Source of the DNA: Virgibacillus_F flavescens
GTDB lineage: Bacteria > Bacillota > Bacilli > Bacillales > Amphibacillaceae
Length of the DNA: 64,000 bases
Direction of reading: 5' to 3'
Assembly: GCF_050574275.1 (NCBI RefSeq)
Contig: NZ_CP192260.1
Span: 2,976,001 to 3,040,000 of the forward strand
The position numbers and the translations under genes are program-made. Numbering within the stretch: the stretch's first letter is position 1; the number at the start of each line of letters is the position of its first letter. The notes below the pieces were generated by a model. That model made no database searches and was not told the origin of the DNA. It saw only the letters and a program-made list of their open reading frames with translations. Positions 39,520 through 47,832 of the stretch are shown here, piece after piece.

Positions 39520-39978
39520 ATGGATAGTACTATTTTATGGGGATCTTTAATGATTGGCATTGCTCTGCTCTTTTTCAGCATAAAAATTCTGCCTTTTGCG
39601 GAATGGACTATCGCATATTTACTCACTTCTTACCTTTCAATAATTCTTGGAGTTTTGGTCGTAGAAGAAAAAATGTTAGATTATCCTGTAAAGTTTTTGG
39701 ATGGGCATTTTGATTCCAACCTGCTCTATGAATATCTTTGGTTACCGATTGCTATTATTTATTTTTATAGAACAACCTATTATTCAAGATTTTCAGGTAT
39801 TCTCTTGCAAGGGTTAGTGTACACTTCCGTTTTAACAATCATTGAAGTTTTAATTGAGAAAAATACTAATATCATTGAATATATCACATGGACATGGTGG
39901 TACACGTTTGTGAGCGTCTTTATTCTGATGGTATTTATACGAATGTTCATGAAATTGTATAGTGATCGGGATTCATAG
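39520..39978 (+). CDS. CBO0543-family membrane protein
   Basis: The 152-residue protein has about five hydrophobic helices. Loops contain the family's PFAEWTIAYLLTSYLS start, WLPIAIIYFYRTTYY and WTWWYTFVSVFILM. The pattern matches CBO0543, a Bacillaceae/Clostridium family of unknown function. GAGTTGAATTAATAG precedes the ATG. The stop codon TAG is fused to the repeat at 39978. Confidence 0.7.
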   Translation: MDSTILWGSLMIGIALLFFSIKILPFAEWTIAYLLTSYLSIILGVLVVEEKMLDYPVKFLDGHFDSNLLYEYLWLPIAIIYFYRTTYYSRFSGILLQGLVYTSVLTIIEVLIEKNTNIIEYITWTWWYTFVSVFILMVFIRMFMKLYSDRDS

Positions 39979-40039
39979 GGACAGAGGGACGGTTCTTCTG
40001 TCCCGCTTTGGCGGGACAAAAGAACCGTCCCCTTGTCCC
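39978..40039. repeat. GGGAC...GTCCC palindromic repeat, two inverted copies
   Basis: A reverse copy (GGGACAGAGGGACGGTTCT then TCTGTCCC) and a forward copy (GGGACAAAAGAACCGTCCCC then TTGTCCC) are separated by GCTTTGGC. The first base is the last base of the stop codon of the gene at 39520. This is the only copy outside 23.2-28.2 kb. Confidence 0.88.
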
Positions 40040-40118
40040 ACATTGAGCAGATACCTTGTACCTGGATTGGATGACTTCTATCATGGACATTAATGTTTCT
40101 ATGAAAGGATGCTTAACA

Positions 40119-41228
40119 TTGAATTTTAATAAATTATTTTCAACTACGCAATTAAAAGATAAAACACTAACCAACCGTTTTGTGGTTGCTCCGATGACTC
40201 GGATCAGCGCTGAAAAAAATGGTCGTGCTAACGAGACGATGCAACGCTATTATGAGCGCTTTGCAAAAGGCGGATTCAGTGCTGTCATCTCGGAAGGAAT
40301 TTATACCGACGAACAGTACAGTCAAGGCTATAATAACCAGCCCGGCCTTGCGAATGAGGCACATGTAAAGGCATGGAAACCAGTCGTGGAAGCTGTTCAA
40401 AACCATGACACGGTAATGATCGCCCAACTCATGCATGCAGGTGGGCAAAGCCAAGGAAATGCGTATACCAATGAAACGATTGCGCCATCTGCTATTGCTC
40501 CAAAAGGCGAACAACTGGAATTCTATGGCGGTTCTGGCCCGTTCCAAACACCAAAAGAAATGACAGTGGATGATATAAATCATGTGAAAAAAGGATTCGT
40601 ACAAAGTGCCATCCGAGCAAAAGATGCGGGATTTGATGGCATCGAGCTGCATGGTGCAAATGGATATTTATTAGATCAGTTCTTGACAGATTATTTAAAT
40701 CACCGGGAAGATCAATACGGAGGATCCGTTGAAAATCGCCTGCGTTTATATCTTGAAGTAATTAACGAAGTACGTGCTGCAGTTGGTCCTGAATTTATGA
40801 TTGGAATCCGTATTTCGCAAGGTAAGGTTGCCGATTCGGAGCATAAATGGGCAGATGGTGAGAAAGAAGCCGCAACTATCTTCACGGAACTGGGTCAGAC
40901 ATCGCTTGACTTCATTCATGTAACAGATGGCGATGCAACAGCACCTGCCTTTGGTGAAGGAACCAAAACGCTGGCACAGGCAGCTAAAGACTTTAGTAAG
41001 CTGCCAGTAATCACAAACGGAAAGCTTGGTGAGCCTGAAACAGCTGAAAATTCACTGGAAAATAACCAGGCAGACCTTGTTGCACTTGGCACAAGCGCAC
41101 TTGCTAACCCGGATCTGCCTAACAAAGTTTCTAATGGAAGAGAGTTAAACGAATTCGATTTCGCGAAAACCCTACTCCCTCAAGCTGAAATTAAAGAACA
41201 TGAAGTCGAGATGGAAATTGTAAAATAA
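40119..41228 (+). CDS. NADH:flavin oxidoreductase (old yellow enzyme family)
   Basis: The 369-residue barrel has NRFVVAPMTRISAEKNG (FMN site), IAQLMHAGGQSQGN, GFDGIELHGANGYLLDQFL with substrate His, DQYGGSVENRLRLYLEV, and LVALGTSALANPDLPNKV. It belongs to the YqiG/YqjM-like NADH-dependent oxidoreductases. The start is the TTG at 40119 (GAAAGGATG seven bases upstream); the frame extends to 40056 but without a ribosome binding site. It is about 40 percent of the way from being a clear copy of the gene at 22107, i.e. a distant paralogue. A terminator follows. Confidence 0.92.
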   Translation: MNFNKLFSTTQLKDKTLTNRFVVAPMTRISAEKNGRANETMQRYYERFAKGGFSAVISEGIYTDEQYSQGYNNQPGLANEAHVKAWKPVVEAVQNHDTVMIAQLMHAGGQSQGNAYTNETIAPSAIAPKGEQLEFYGGSGPFQTPKEMTVDDINHVKKGFVQSAIRAKDAGFDGIELHGANGYLLDQFLTDYLNHREDQYGGSVENRLRLYLEVINEVRAAVGPEFMIGIRISQGKVADSEHKWADGEKEAATIFTELGQTSLDFIHVTDGDATAPAFGEGTKTLAQAAKDFSKLPVITNGKLGEPETAENSLENNQADLVALGTSALANPDLPNKVSNGRELNEFDFAKTLLPQAEIKEHEVEMEIVK

Positions 41229-41235
41229 TGACTGG

Positions 41236-41269
41236 AGCTGCTCACAATAATCAATGTGAGCAGCTTTTT
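41236..41269 (+). terminator. terminator of the old yellow enzyme gene at 40119
   Basis: AGCTGCTCACA and TGTGAGCAGCT form an 11-bp stem, followed by TTTTTG. It lies 8 bases after the stop. Confidence 0.9.
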
Positions 41270-41320
41270 GTTTTAAGTTGATATAATCATTAGAAGATCG
41301 ACATGCCCAATTTATAACCT

Positions 41321-41662
41321 TTACACCTTTTTATCTAGGTTGTCTATTAATGTTCCATCATTATCGACTAAACCTAAATGGTATGCCTTGTCCATAACTT
41401 CCCGAATTTTCTTTGTTTGGTTTTGGTTTTTGCCATAATTCATCTGGGTTTGAAATGCATCCTCATGAGATTTAGACATATCCCGAATTTTCTTTTCATT
41501 TACAACTTCTTCTTTTTTTAATATATCTTTAAATTCACTAAATCCGATATCTGTGGATTTACCACCAAATTCAGTTCCGTTTTTTATATGTCTTTGAAAA
41601 TCAGTAAATAATGTTAACCGAGTATAAGCGGCAAACTGTGTATTATTAGGTGTGATTTTCAT
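41321..41662 (-). CDS. hypothetical protein, 113 aa
   Basis: The protein is hydrophilic and helical. It starts MKITPNNTQFAAYTRLTLF; mid-region TEFGGKSTDIGFSEFKDILKK; late REVMDKAYHLGLVDNDG. There is no signal peptide or membrane helix. I do not recognise a family. GAGGAGGAATTTATATG is a strong ribosome binding site. Confidence 0.55.
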   Translation of the reverse strand: MKITPNNTQFAAYTRLTLFTDFQRHIKNGTEFGGKSTDIGFSEFKDILKKEEVVNEKKIRDMSKSHEDAFQTQMNYGKNQNQTKKIREVMDKAYHLGLVDNDGTLIDNLDKKV

Positions 41663-41842
41663 ATAAATTCCTCCTCTTTGAACTTCACCTTATATATCGG
41701 TTACGTTCCGAAAAATTATAATATTGATATATGCGATAAGATCATAGACATTTTCATCAATGCCAAGCAATAATTGTCTCCAATGCATTCAAATTTTAGT
41801 TTTGCTTATACTTTTTACCTATTAAATGTTTTCCATAGTAAA

Positions 41843-41878
41843 ATAATCCGAACAACATCAATAAATTGTTCGGATTAT
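41843..41878 (-). terminator. terminator hairpin, partial repeat relative
   Basis: ATAATCCGAACAA and TTGTTCGGATTAT form a 13-bp perfect stem with a 10-base loop, then TTTTAC on the minus strand. The arms share the ATCCGAAC/GTTCGGAT core of the terminators at 2415 and 32812. It ends transcription of the VOC gene at 41911. Confidence 0.8.
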
Positions 41879-41910
41879 GCTATGGTTATAATTTTTTCAC
41901 TTCATAATTT

Positions 41911-42309
41911 TTACTCCGGAAGATTAAGCTGCCAAGAAACGCCGAACCGATCATTCAACCAGCCGAACTTCTTACTGAAACCATAATTATCGAGCGGCAT
42001 AAGTGCTTGTCCATCAACCATGAGTTTCTCAAAAAGAGTGTCGAGCTCCTCTTCCGAATCACATGTAATATAGATCGAAAATGAAGGAGTAAATTCAAAC
42101 GCATGCTTCACGTGACTGTCAATGCACATGAATTCTTGTCCCTTCAAAGAAAAGATCGCATGAATAACCGTTCCTTCATCTCCAGCTTGATTCGCGCCGT
42201 AACGGGAGATGCTCTTAATTTCGGAATCCTCAATGATTGACGTATAATAATACATCGCTTCTTCTGCATTACCTTCCTGAAACATTAAAAATGGTGTAAC
42301 CTTTTCCAT
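41911..42309 (-). CDS. PhnB-like VOC-superfamily protein
   Basis: The 132-residue protein starts VTPFLMFQEGNAEEAMYYYTSI, then GTVIHAIFSLKGQEFMCIDSH, and ends FGWLNDRFGVSWQLNL. That is the PhnB/3-demethylubiquinone-methyltransferase-like branch of the VOC fold. No metal-site set is complete, so it may bind rather than convert a small molecule. Probably monocistronic. Confidence 0.88.
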   Translation of the reverse strand: MEKVTPFLMFQEGNAEEAMYYYTSIIEDSEIKSISRYGANQAGDEGTVIHAIFSLKGQEFMCIDSHVKHAFEFTPSFSIYITCDSEEELDTLFEKLMVDGQALMPLDNYGFSKKFGWLNDRFGVSWQLNLPE

Positions 42310-42444
42310 TATAAATCATCTCCTGTCCTATGTTTTTAACTGTATAGTGACTCCAGAATCTGAAACCGTATACTATTTACTATATAAGTTAACTATAATT
42401 ATACGTGTTAACAGAAAATAGTAAACAATAAGGAGCTATGATTT

Positions 42445-43578
42445 ATGAAAGCTGTAACGTATCAAGGACCCAAGCAAGTTAAAGTTAGCCAGGTAGAAGA
42501 TGCCAAAATAGAAAAAAACGATGATGTCATTATAAAAATAACTTCTACTGCTATTTGCGGGTCTGATTTACATTTATATCAAGGTAACATGCCATTACCT
42601 AAAGGGTATATCATTGGGCATGAACCAATGGGTATTGTAGAAGAGGTAGGACCTGATGTCACAAAAGTAAAAAAGGGCGACCGAGTTGTCATCCCTTTTA
42701 ACGTTTCATGCGGACATTGCTTTTATTGCCAGCATGAAATGGAAAGCCAATGCGACAACTCGAATCCGCACTATGATTCTGGAGGATACCTTGGTTACAC
42801 AGAGAAGTTTGGAAACCATCCAGGTGGTCAGGCAGAATACTTGAAAGTACCGTTTGGAAATTTCACCCCCTTTGTAATTCCAGAATCATGCGAACTGGAA
42901 GATGAATCACTACTCTTTTTATCCGATGTCCTCCCTACTGCCTATTGGAGTGTACTAAATGCTGGGGTAAAACCTGGCGATACAGTTATTGTGCTTGGGT
43001 GCGGCCCTGTTGGATTGATGGTACAAAAGTTCGCATGGATGAAAGGTGCAAAGCGGGTAATCGCAATTGATTATCTCGACTATCGTATCAACCATGCAAA
43101 AAAGATAAACAATGTTGAAGTATTTGAGTTCACAAAACACCCGGATATGGGTGAATATTTAAAGGAAATAACCCATGGAGGCGCAGACGTAGTCATCGAT
43201 TGTGTGGGTATGGATGGCAAGAAATCACCTTTAGAGTTTCTTGAACAAAAATTTAAGCTGCAAGGCGGAACCCTCGGACCAATTCAAATTTCTACAAAAG
43301 CCGTACGGAAATTTGGAACAGTACAAATGACTGGTGTTTACGGAGGCAACTACAATTTGTTTCCATTAGGTGCCTTCTGGATTAGAAATATCAATCTGAA
43401 AATGGGACAAGCACCGGTCATTCATTTAATGCCTGAACTATTTGAAAAAATCACGAATAATGAGTTTAATCCAAAGGAAATTATTACACACAAAATGTCT
43501 CTTGAGGAAGCAAGTCATGGTTATCAAATTTTTAATAATCGCGAGGACGATTGTATAAAAGTTGTTTTACAACCGTAA
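42445..43578 (+). CDS. zinc-dependent alcohol dehydrogenase (formaldehyde dehydrogenase-like)
   Basis: The 377-residue protein is an MDR dehydrogenase. The catalytic zinc site is Cys in AICGSDLHLY and His in GHEPMG. The structural zinc lobe is CGHCFYCQHEMESQC, with four Cys. The nucleotide-binding motif is VIVLGCGPVGLM in a Rossmann domain. The pattern fits the formaldehyde/glutathione-independent class that oxidises alcohols or aldehydes with NAD. The ATG at 42445 follows AAGGAGCTATGATTT. A bidirectional terminator follows the gene. Confidence 0.92.
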   Translation: MKAVTYQGPKQVKVSQVEDAKIEKNDDVIIKITSTAICGSDLHLYQGNMPLPKGYIIGHEPMGIVEEVGPDVTKVKKGDRVVIPFNVSCGHCFYCQHEMESQCDNSNPHYDSGGYLGYTEKFGNHPGGQAEYLKVPFGNFTPFVIPESCELEDESLLFLSDVLPTAYWSVLNAGVKPGDTVIVLGCGPVGLMVQKFAWMKGAKRVIAIDYLDYRINHAKKINNVEVFEFTKHPDMGEYLKEITHGGADVVIDCVGMDGKKSPLEFLEQKFKLQGGTLGPIQISTKAVRKFGTVQMTGVYGGNYNLFPLGAFWIRNINLKMGQAPVIHLMPELFEKITNNEFNPKEIITHKMSLEEASHGYQIFNNREDDCIKVVLQP

Positions 43579-43582
43579 TGCT

Positions 43583-43636
43583 GCTCAAAAAAATAGCTTA
43601 CTTCTATTTTGTTTATAGAAGTAAGCTATTTTTGAG
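43583..43636. terminator. bidirectional terminator
   Basis: GCTCAAAAAAATAGCTTACTTC and its reverse complement form a stem of over 20 bp around a TTTTGTTT loop. It separates the convergent alcohol dehydrogenase and UvrA-like genes. Confidence 0.9.
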
Positions 43637-43645
43637 CACGCTACT

Positions 43646-46078
43646 TTACAAATAGTTCCCTGTTACTGAAGACCGATCTGCCTTAATATCATTTGGTGAC
43701 CCTTCTGCAATAACGTGCCCGCCTTTGACGCCGCCTTCTGGACCAAGATCGATGATCCAATCACTCGCATTAATCATATGAATGTTGTGTTCTACCATAA
43801 CTATGGAATTACCCTTGTCGATTAAACGATTGAATAACTCTAACAAATATTGAATGTCATACGGATGTAAACCTGTTGAAGGTTCATCCAGTAAGAAAAG
43901 CGTTTTTTGTTTATTTTTCTTCATCAAAGACGTTGATAGCTTTAATCGTTGACCTTCACCACCAGATAATGTTGTAAGCGATTGACCAAGTTTTAAGTAA
44001 CCTAACCCAATTTCCGTTAGTAATAGAAGCGCTTTATATATCTTTGGTTCATTTTTAAAAATCGCTAATGCTTCTTCAACTGAACACTCTAAGCAGTCAT
44101 TAATATTGTAGTCATTGTACGTGATATGGAGGATATTTTCTTTGAAACGCTTCCCTCTGCATGTTGGGCATACCACTTCCATGTCATTAAAAAATAACAT
44201 GTTACTCATAACATATCCAAGTCCCTCACACGTTTCACATCGTCCGCCATTTGTATTAAACGAGAAGTGTTTAGACGTAAGTCCTTGTGCTTTACTGCCT
44301 TCGAGTTTGGCAAAAACAGTTCGAATGTCTGTGAATACATTGGTATAGGTTGCGACATTTGAGCGCTTCATCTTCGTAATACTTGTTTGATTAATGGTAA
44401 TGACTTCTTCAAATTGATCTAATCCAGAAACGTTGCTCGCTTGTTCCCCTACCACATCAAAGATCAGGGAAGATTTACCTGAACCAGAAACACCCGTTAC
44501 ACTTACAAGTGATTCTGTTGGAACGGATACACTGACGGAAGCAAGGTTATGACGCGTCGCATCTTGAATATGGATCGGAGTTTTCCCCGCTTGTCTAACG
44601 GCTTGCTTCGGCTGGGTTTTGGTTGAAATGTAATCTTTGATCAGAGATTGTTCATTATTTTCGAGATCGTCCAATGTACCAGTACCAATTAATTCACCGC
44701 CATAACGGCCTGCTTTTGGCCCTATTTCAATTAAATAATCAGCTTCTCTCATTACATCCGTATTATGTTCAATCACAATAACTGTGTTGCCTTTATCTCT
44801 TAGTTTTTTCATAATGTCAATGATACCTTCCGTGTCCTTAGCATGAAGACTTGCTGTAGGTTCGTCGATAATATAAACCACATCTGTTAAGTCTGAATCT
44901 AAAATAGCAGACAGCCGAATACGCTGACTTTCGCCACCAGATAACGTGTTTGTCCCACGTTCTGAAGTGAGATAACCGAGACCAAGACGTTTTATCCGTG
45001 TGAGCTTTGTTTCTATATCACGAAAATAAACCTCGACTGCCGATAATTCCTCTTTCGTTAAGTTCACGTTACAGTCATTAACCCATTCTAATAATTGTTC
45101 TAAATCTAATGTGGAAATATCTGTGATGGAACGATTCATCACGGTAACACTGCGGCTTTGTTCGCTTAATTTCGTGCCACTACAGTCTGGGCATGTATCG
45201 CTGTAGAAAAAAATCGATTCTTTCCCCATATCTCCGCTTTTTTCCTGATACTTGCGCCAAAGGTTTGTCATAACACCTTCGAACTTACCATCGCCAACTG
45301 TTTTTGGTTCTTTTTTATCCGTAAGCTCGCGGACTTTGTTACTGCTTGTACCATAACAAAGCAATTCATATTGAAGTTCATTAAAATCGCCGAGCGGCAT
45401 ATTTTTTTCAAGCGGCACCTGATAGTAGTTCATTGTATTTTTAATGTTATCAAGCTGGTAATCTAGGTAGCGGCCTTTCCATAATTCAATTCCACCGTTC
45501 TCAATGGACAATTCTTTCTTAAACAAATTGTTTTCATTGATTTGGACAACTTTCCCGATGCCCTTACACTTCTGACAGGCACCTTCCATTTTGTTATAAG
45601 AAAAGTGGCTCCGTGTGAGTTTTTTATACTTGTGCGCACAATGGGGACAAATTTGAAAGACAGTAAATTCTCCATCTACATGTTCTGTTTCTTCAATAGC
45701 ATGAACGGGATTCACATTTTTATTACAGCTTGGACAGGAGCGGATACCAAGCTTCTCATAAATCATACGCAAACTCGTATACATAGCTGTCTTCGTTCCA
45801 ACGGTCGAACGAGGATTAGATGACGTTTCCAGCTGCTTTAAACTTATCGCAGGAGAGGCATTACTGATCCGCGCCACGTTTGGTTTTTCAATGCCCTGCA
45901 TCCCCATTGCCTCTAGATATTGGCGTTGTGATTCGTTAAAAAGAATATCATGTGCGAGTGTGGACTTGCCTGATCCGGAAACACCAGTAATCACTGTCAA
46001 TTTACGTTTTGGAATTCTCAAACTAACATCTTTTAGATTATGTTCGTTCGCGTGCTCAATACCGATCCATTCTGTCAT
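43646..46078 (-). CDS. class II UvrA (DrrC-like ABC ATPase)
   Basis: The 810-residue protein has two ABC ATPase halves with Walker A GVSGSGKS twice, ABC signatures NTLSGGESQRIRL and TTLSGGEGQRLKL, and UvrA zinc modules CPSCNK/CPHCAH/CQKCKG and CETCEG/CPTCRG. UvrA proper is about 940-950 residues; here the missing stretch lies where the UvrB-binding domain should be, which is the class II form (UvrA2, DrrC). Class II members are linked to drug or DNA-binding-agent resistance rather than excision repair. Neighbours are an alpha/beta hydrolase upstream and an alcohol dehydrogenase. Confidence 0.9.
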   Translation of the reverse strand: MTEWIGIEHANEHNLKDVSLRIPKRKLTVITGVSGSGKSTLAHDILFNESQRQYLEAMGMQGIEKPNVARISNASPAISLKQLETSSNPRSTVGTKTAMYTSLRMIYEKLGIRSCPSCNKNVNPVHAIEETEHVDGEFTVFQICPHCAHKYKKLTRSHFSYNKMEGACQKCKGIGKVVQINENNLFKKELSIENGGIELWKGRYLDYQLDNIKNTMNYYQVPLEKNMPLGDFNELQYELLCYGTSSNKVRELTDKKEPKTVGDGKFEGVMTNLWRKYQEKSGDMGKESIFFYSDTCPDCSGTKLSEQSRSVTVMNRSITDISTLDLEQLLEWVNDCNVNLTKEELSAVEVYFRDIETKLTRIKRLGLGYLTSERGTNTLSGGESQRIRLSAILDSDLTDVVYIIDEPTASLHAKDTEGIIDIMKKLRDKGNTVIVIEHNTDVMREADYLIEIGPKAGRYGGELIGTGTLDDLENNEQSLIKDYISTKTQPKQAVRQAGKTPIHIQDATRHNLASVSVSVPTESLVSVTGVSGSGKSSLIFDVVGEQASNVSGLDQFEEVITINQTSITKMKRSNVATYTNVFTDIRTVFAKLEGSKAQGLTSKHFSFNTNGGRCETCEGLGYVMSNMLFFNDMEVVCPTCRGKRFKENILHITYNDYNINDCLECSVEEALAIFKNEPKIYKALLLLTEIGLGYLKLGQSLTTLSGGEGQRLKLSTSLMKKNKQKTLFLLDEPSTGLHPYDIQYLLELFNRLIDKGNSIVMVEHNIHMINASDWIIDLGPEGGVKGGHVIAEGSPNDIKADRSSVTGNYL

Positions 46079-46152
46079 TACACCGTCCCCCTTATTCTTC
46101 TGGAGAAGAAATTATACCTGTGATGATGAAAGCATGCAAGCGATATCAAAAT

Positions 46153-46968
46153 TTATTCGACTTTCGAACAACGCTCCAGCCAATCAGCCAAAAAGGCATT
46201 AAATAGTGCAGGCTGCTCAATTTGCAGGTTATGGCTTGCTCCGTTAACCACCGTATATGTGGCGCTTGAATAGTTCTCGCTAAGTACTAATGCATCATGA
46301 TAGCCTACCACATTGTCTTGCTTGCCAAGTAAAAATACAGAAGGTTTATCAAATAATGGCTCAGAAAACCAGCTGGAAAATGCATAGTTTTGACTGATTT
46401 TATCTAGAAACAATTGATCAGCTATTTCAATACCGCTCATCGTTTCGTTTTGCCAGCGATCATACGTCTCTTTATTTAAAATAACAAAACTCTCTTCAAA
46501 ATTTTGACGTACATCCTCAGATAAAGTTGCTAAAAACGTTTCATCCTTTTCTTTAATGAAAAAGTCAGGCAAAGTTCTTGTATCGTGGTCTGGTAATATA
46601 AGTGGACAGATTAGAAAAACTCCTAACACCTGTTCAGGAAGTTTGGCAATCACTCCGCGTGTCAGATATCCACCGTACGATTCTCCAGCAATCAAAAATG
46701 ATTCCCCATTAAGCTGTATGGAAATAAACTCCAATAGCGTATCTAACATATCATCCGTATTTTCAAGACCCTGGTAGTTCCTGGTTTTACCCATCCCCGG
46801 CAGATCAATATAGATTCGTTTGTACGCCAGCTCGCTGTTCGTAAAAAAGGGCTCCATACATCCCTTCATTAAATTCATGTCAGGGGAAAATCCGTGAATC
46901 ATGACGATTGGTATTCCTTCACCATGAACCTCATAATGAAGATCAACATTGTTCACATTTACATACAT
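46153..46968 (-). CDS. alpha/beta-fold hydrolase
   Basis: The protein is about 271 residues. It has an HGxxP oxyanion region (IVMIHGFSPDM), RIYIDLPGMGKTRNY, the nucleophile in IAGESYGG (S in GESYG), PLLDKPSVFLLGKQDNVVG (the Asp region), and GASHNLQIEQP with catalytic His. The ATG at 46968 follows AGAAGGA; the in-frame codon at 46986 has no ribosome binding site. Substrate unknown. It lies 74 bases upstream of the UvrA-like gene on the same strand and may be co-transcribed. Confidence 0.88.
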   Translation of the reverse strand: MYVNVNNVDLHYEVHGEGIPIVMIHGFSPDMNLMKGCMEPFFTNSELAYKRIYIDLPGMGKTRNYQGLENTDDMLDTLLEFISIQLNGESFLIAGESYGGYLTRGVIAKLPEQVLGVFLICPLILPDHDTRTLPDFFIKEKDETFLATLSEDVRQNFEESFVILNKETYDRWQNETMSGIEIADQLFLDKISQNYAFSSWFSEPLFDKPSVFLLGKQDNVVGYHDALVLSENYSSATYTVVNGASHNLQIEQPALFNAFLADWLERCSKVE

Positions 46969-47140
46969 TAATATTCCTTCTTTCATGATTCAGTATTACA
47001 ATCATCTTAGCAGATTTATGAATAGTAGTCTTATCGAAGTTACCGATCGCCCCTGCTTCGGAATCATTTATGGTAAAATTGTATAAATGAATCTAACAAA
47101 TGGCTAACCTATTCAAAAAACTAAAAAGGAGTGTTCTTTG

Positions 47141-47737
47141 ATGACAAATACTGAAACGAACCCTAAAGTGGAAAGTTATTTAAGTAAAGCCAAACAGTGG
47201 AAGGAAGAATTTGAGAAGTTGAGAGAGATCGCTCTCGAATGTGATGAACTGACTGAAGAATTTAAGTGGATGCACCCATGTTACACGCTTGATGGGAAAA
47301 ACATCGTATTAATGCACGGATTTAAAGAATATTGTGCGCTCCTGTTTCACAAAGGCGCCCTGATGCAAGACCCTGATGGGATACTCATCCAGCAAACGGA
47401 GAATGTACGGTCAGCGCGTCAGATTCGGTTCACCAATGTTCAGGAAATCGTTGAAATAAAAGATACTTTGAAAAAATATATTGATGAAGCAATTAAAGTG
47501 GAAAAAGCCGGTTTGAAAGTTGAGCCTAAAAAGACTAGTGAACTTGAATTTCCTGAGGAGTTGTTAACTAAATTCGATGAACTCCCTGAATTAAAGACGG
47601 CATTCGAAGAGTTGACACCAGGACGTCAACGAGCATACGTCCTTCAGATTTCTAATGCTAAGCAATCCAAAACCCGAGCGACACGCGTTGAAAAATATAC
47701 CCCGCAAATTCTCGATGGTAAGGGGTTAAATGATTAG
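47141..47737 (+). CDS. YdeI/OmpD-associated family protein
   Basis: The protein is about 198 residues, with an N-terminal DUF1801-like half (EEFEKLREIALECDELTEEFKWMHPCYTLDG) and a C-terminal YdeI-type half (FPEELLTKFDELPELKTAFEELTPGRQRAYVLQI...KTRATRVEKY). The R-x-A-Y-V and S-K-x-x-x-T-R-x-x-R pieces are the family marks. No biochemical activity is established. AAGGAG precedes the start. The terminator at 47751 follows. Confidence 0.88.
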   Translation: MTNTETNPKVESYLSKAKQWKEEFEKLREIALECDELTEEFKWMHPCYTLDGKNIVLMHGFKEYCALLFHKGALMQDPDGILIQQTENVRSARQIRFTNVQEIVEIKDTLKKYIDEAIKVEKAGLKVEPKKTSELEFPEELLTKFDELPELKTAFEELTPGRQRAYVLQISNAKQSKTRATRVEKYTPQILDGKGLND

Positions 47738-47750
47738 TAATTCGAAAAAT

Positions 47751-47796
47751 AAAAAGCCCAATTTCTCAAAATAAAAATAGAGAAATCGGGCTTTTT
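47751..47796 (+). terminator. terminator of the YdeI-type gene
   Basis: AAAAAGCCC-ATTTCTC and GAGAAAT-GGGCTTTTT form a long stem with T-runs on both ends. It is also suitable for the convergent rph gene. Confidence 0.88.
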
Positions 47797-47832
47797 ATAA
47801 ATCAAATACGCTCTATCATGTTATCTATTCCA

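Noticed and set aside
40167..40652. 161-codon open frame on the minus strand inside the old yellow enzyme gene at 40119
   Set aside because: It is the antisense of a well-conserved flavin barrel, has no ribosome binding site and no recognisable protein pattern.
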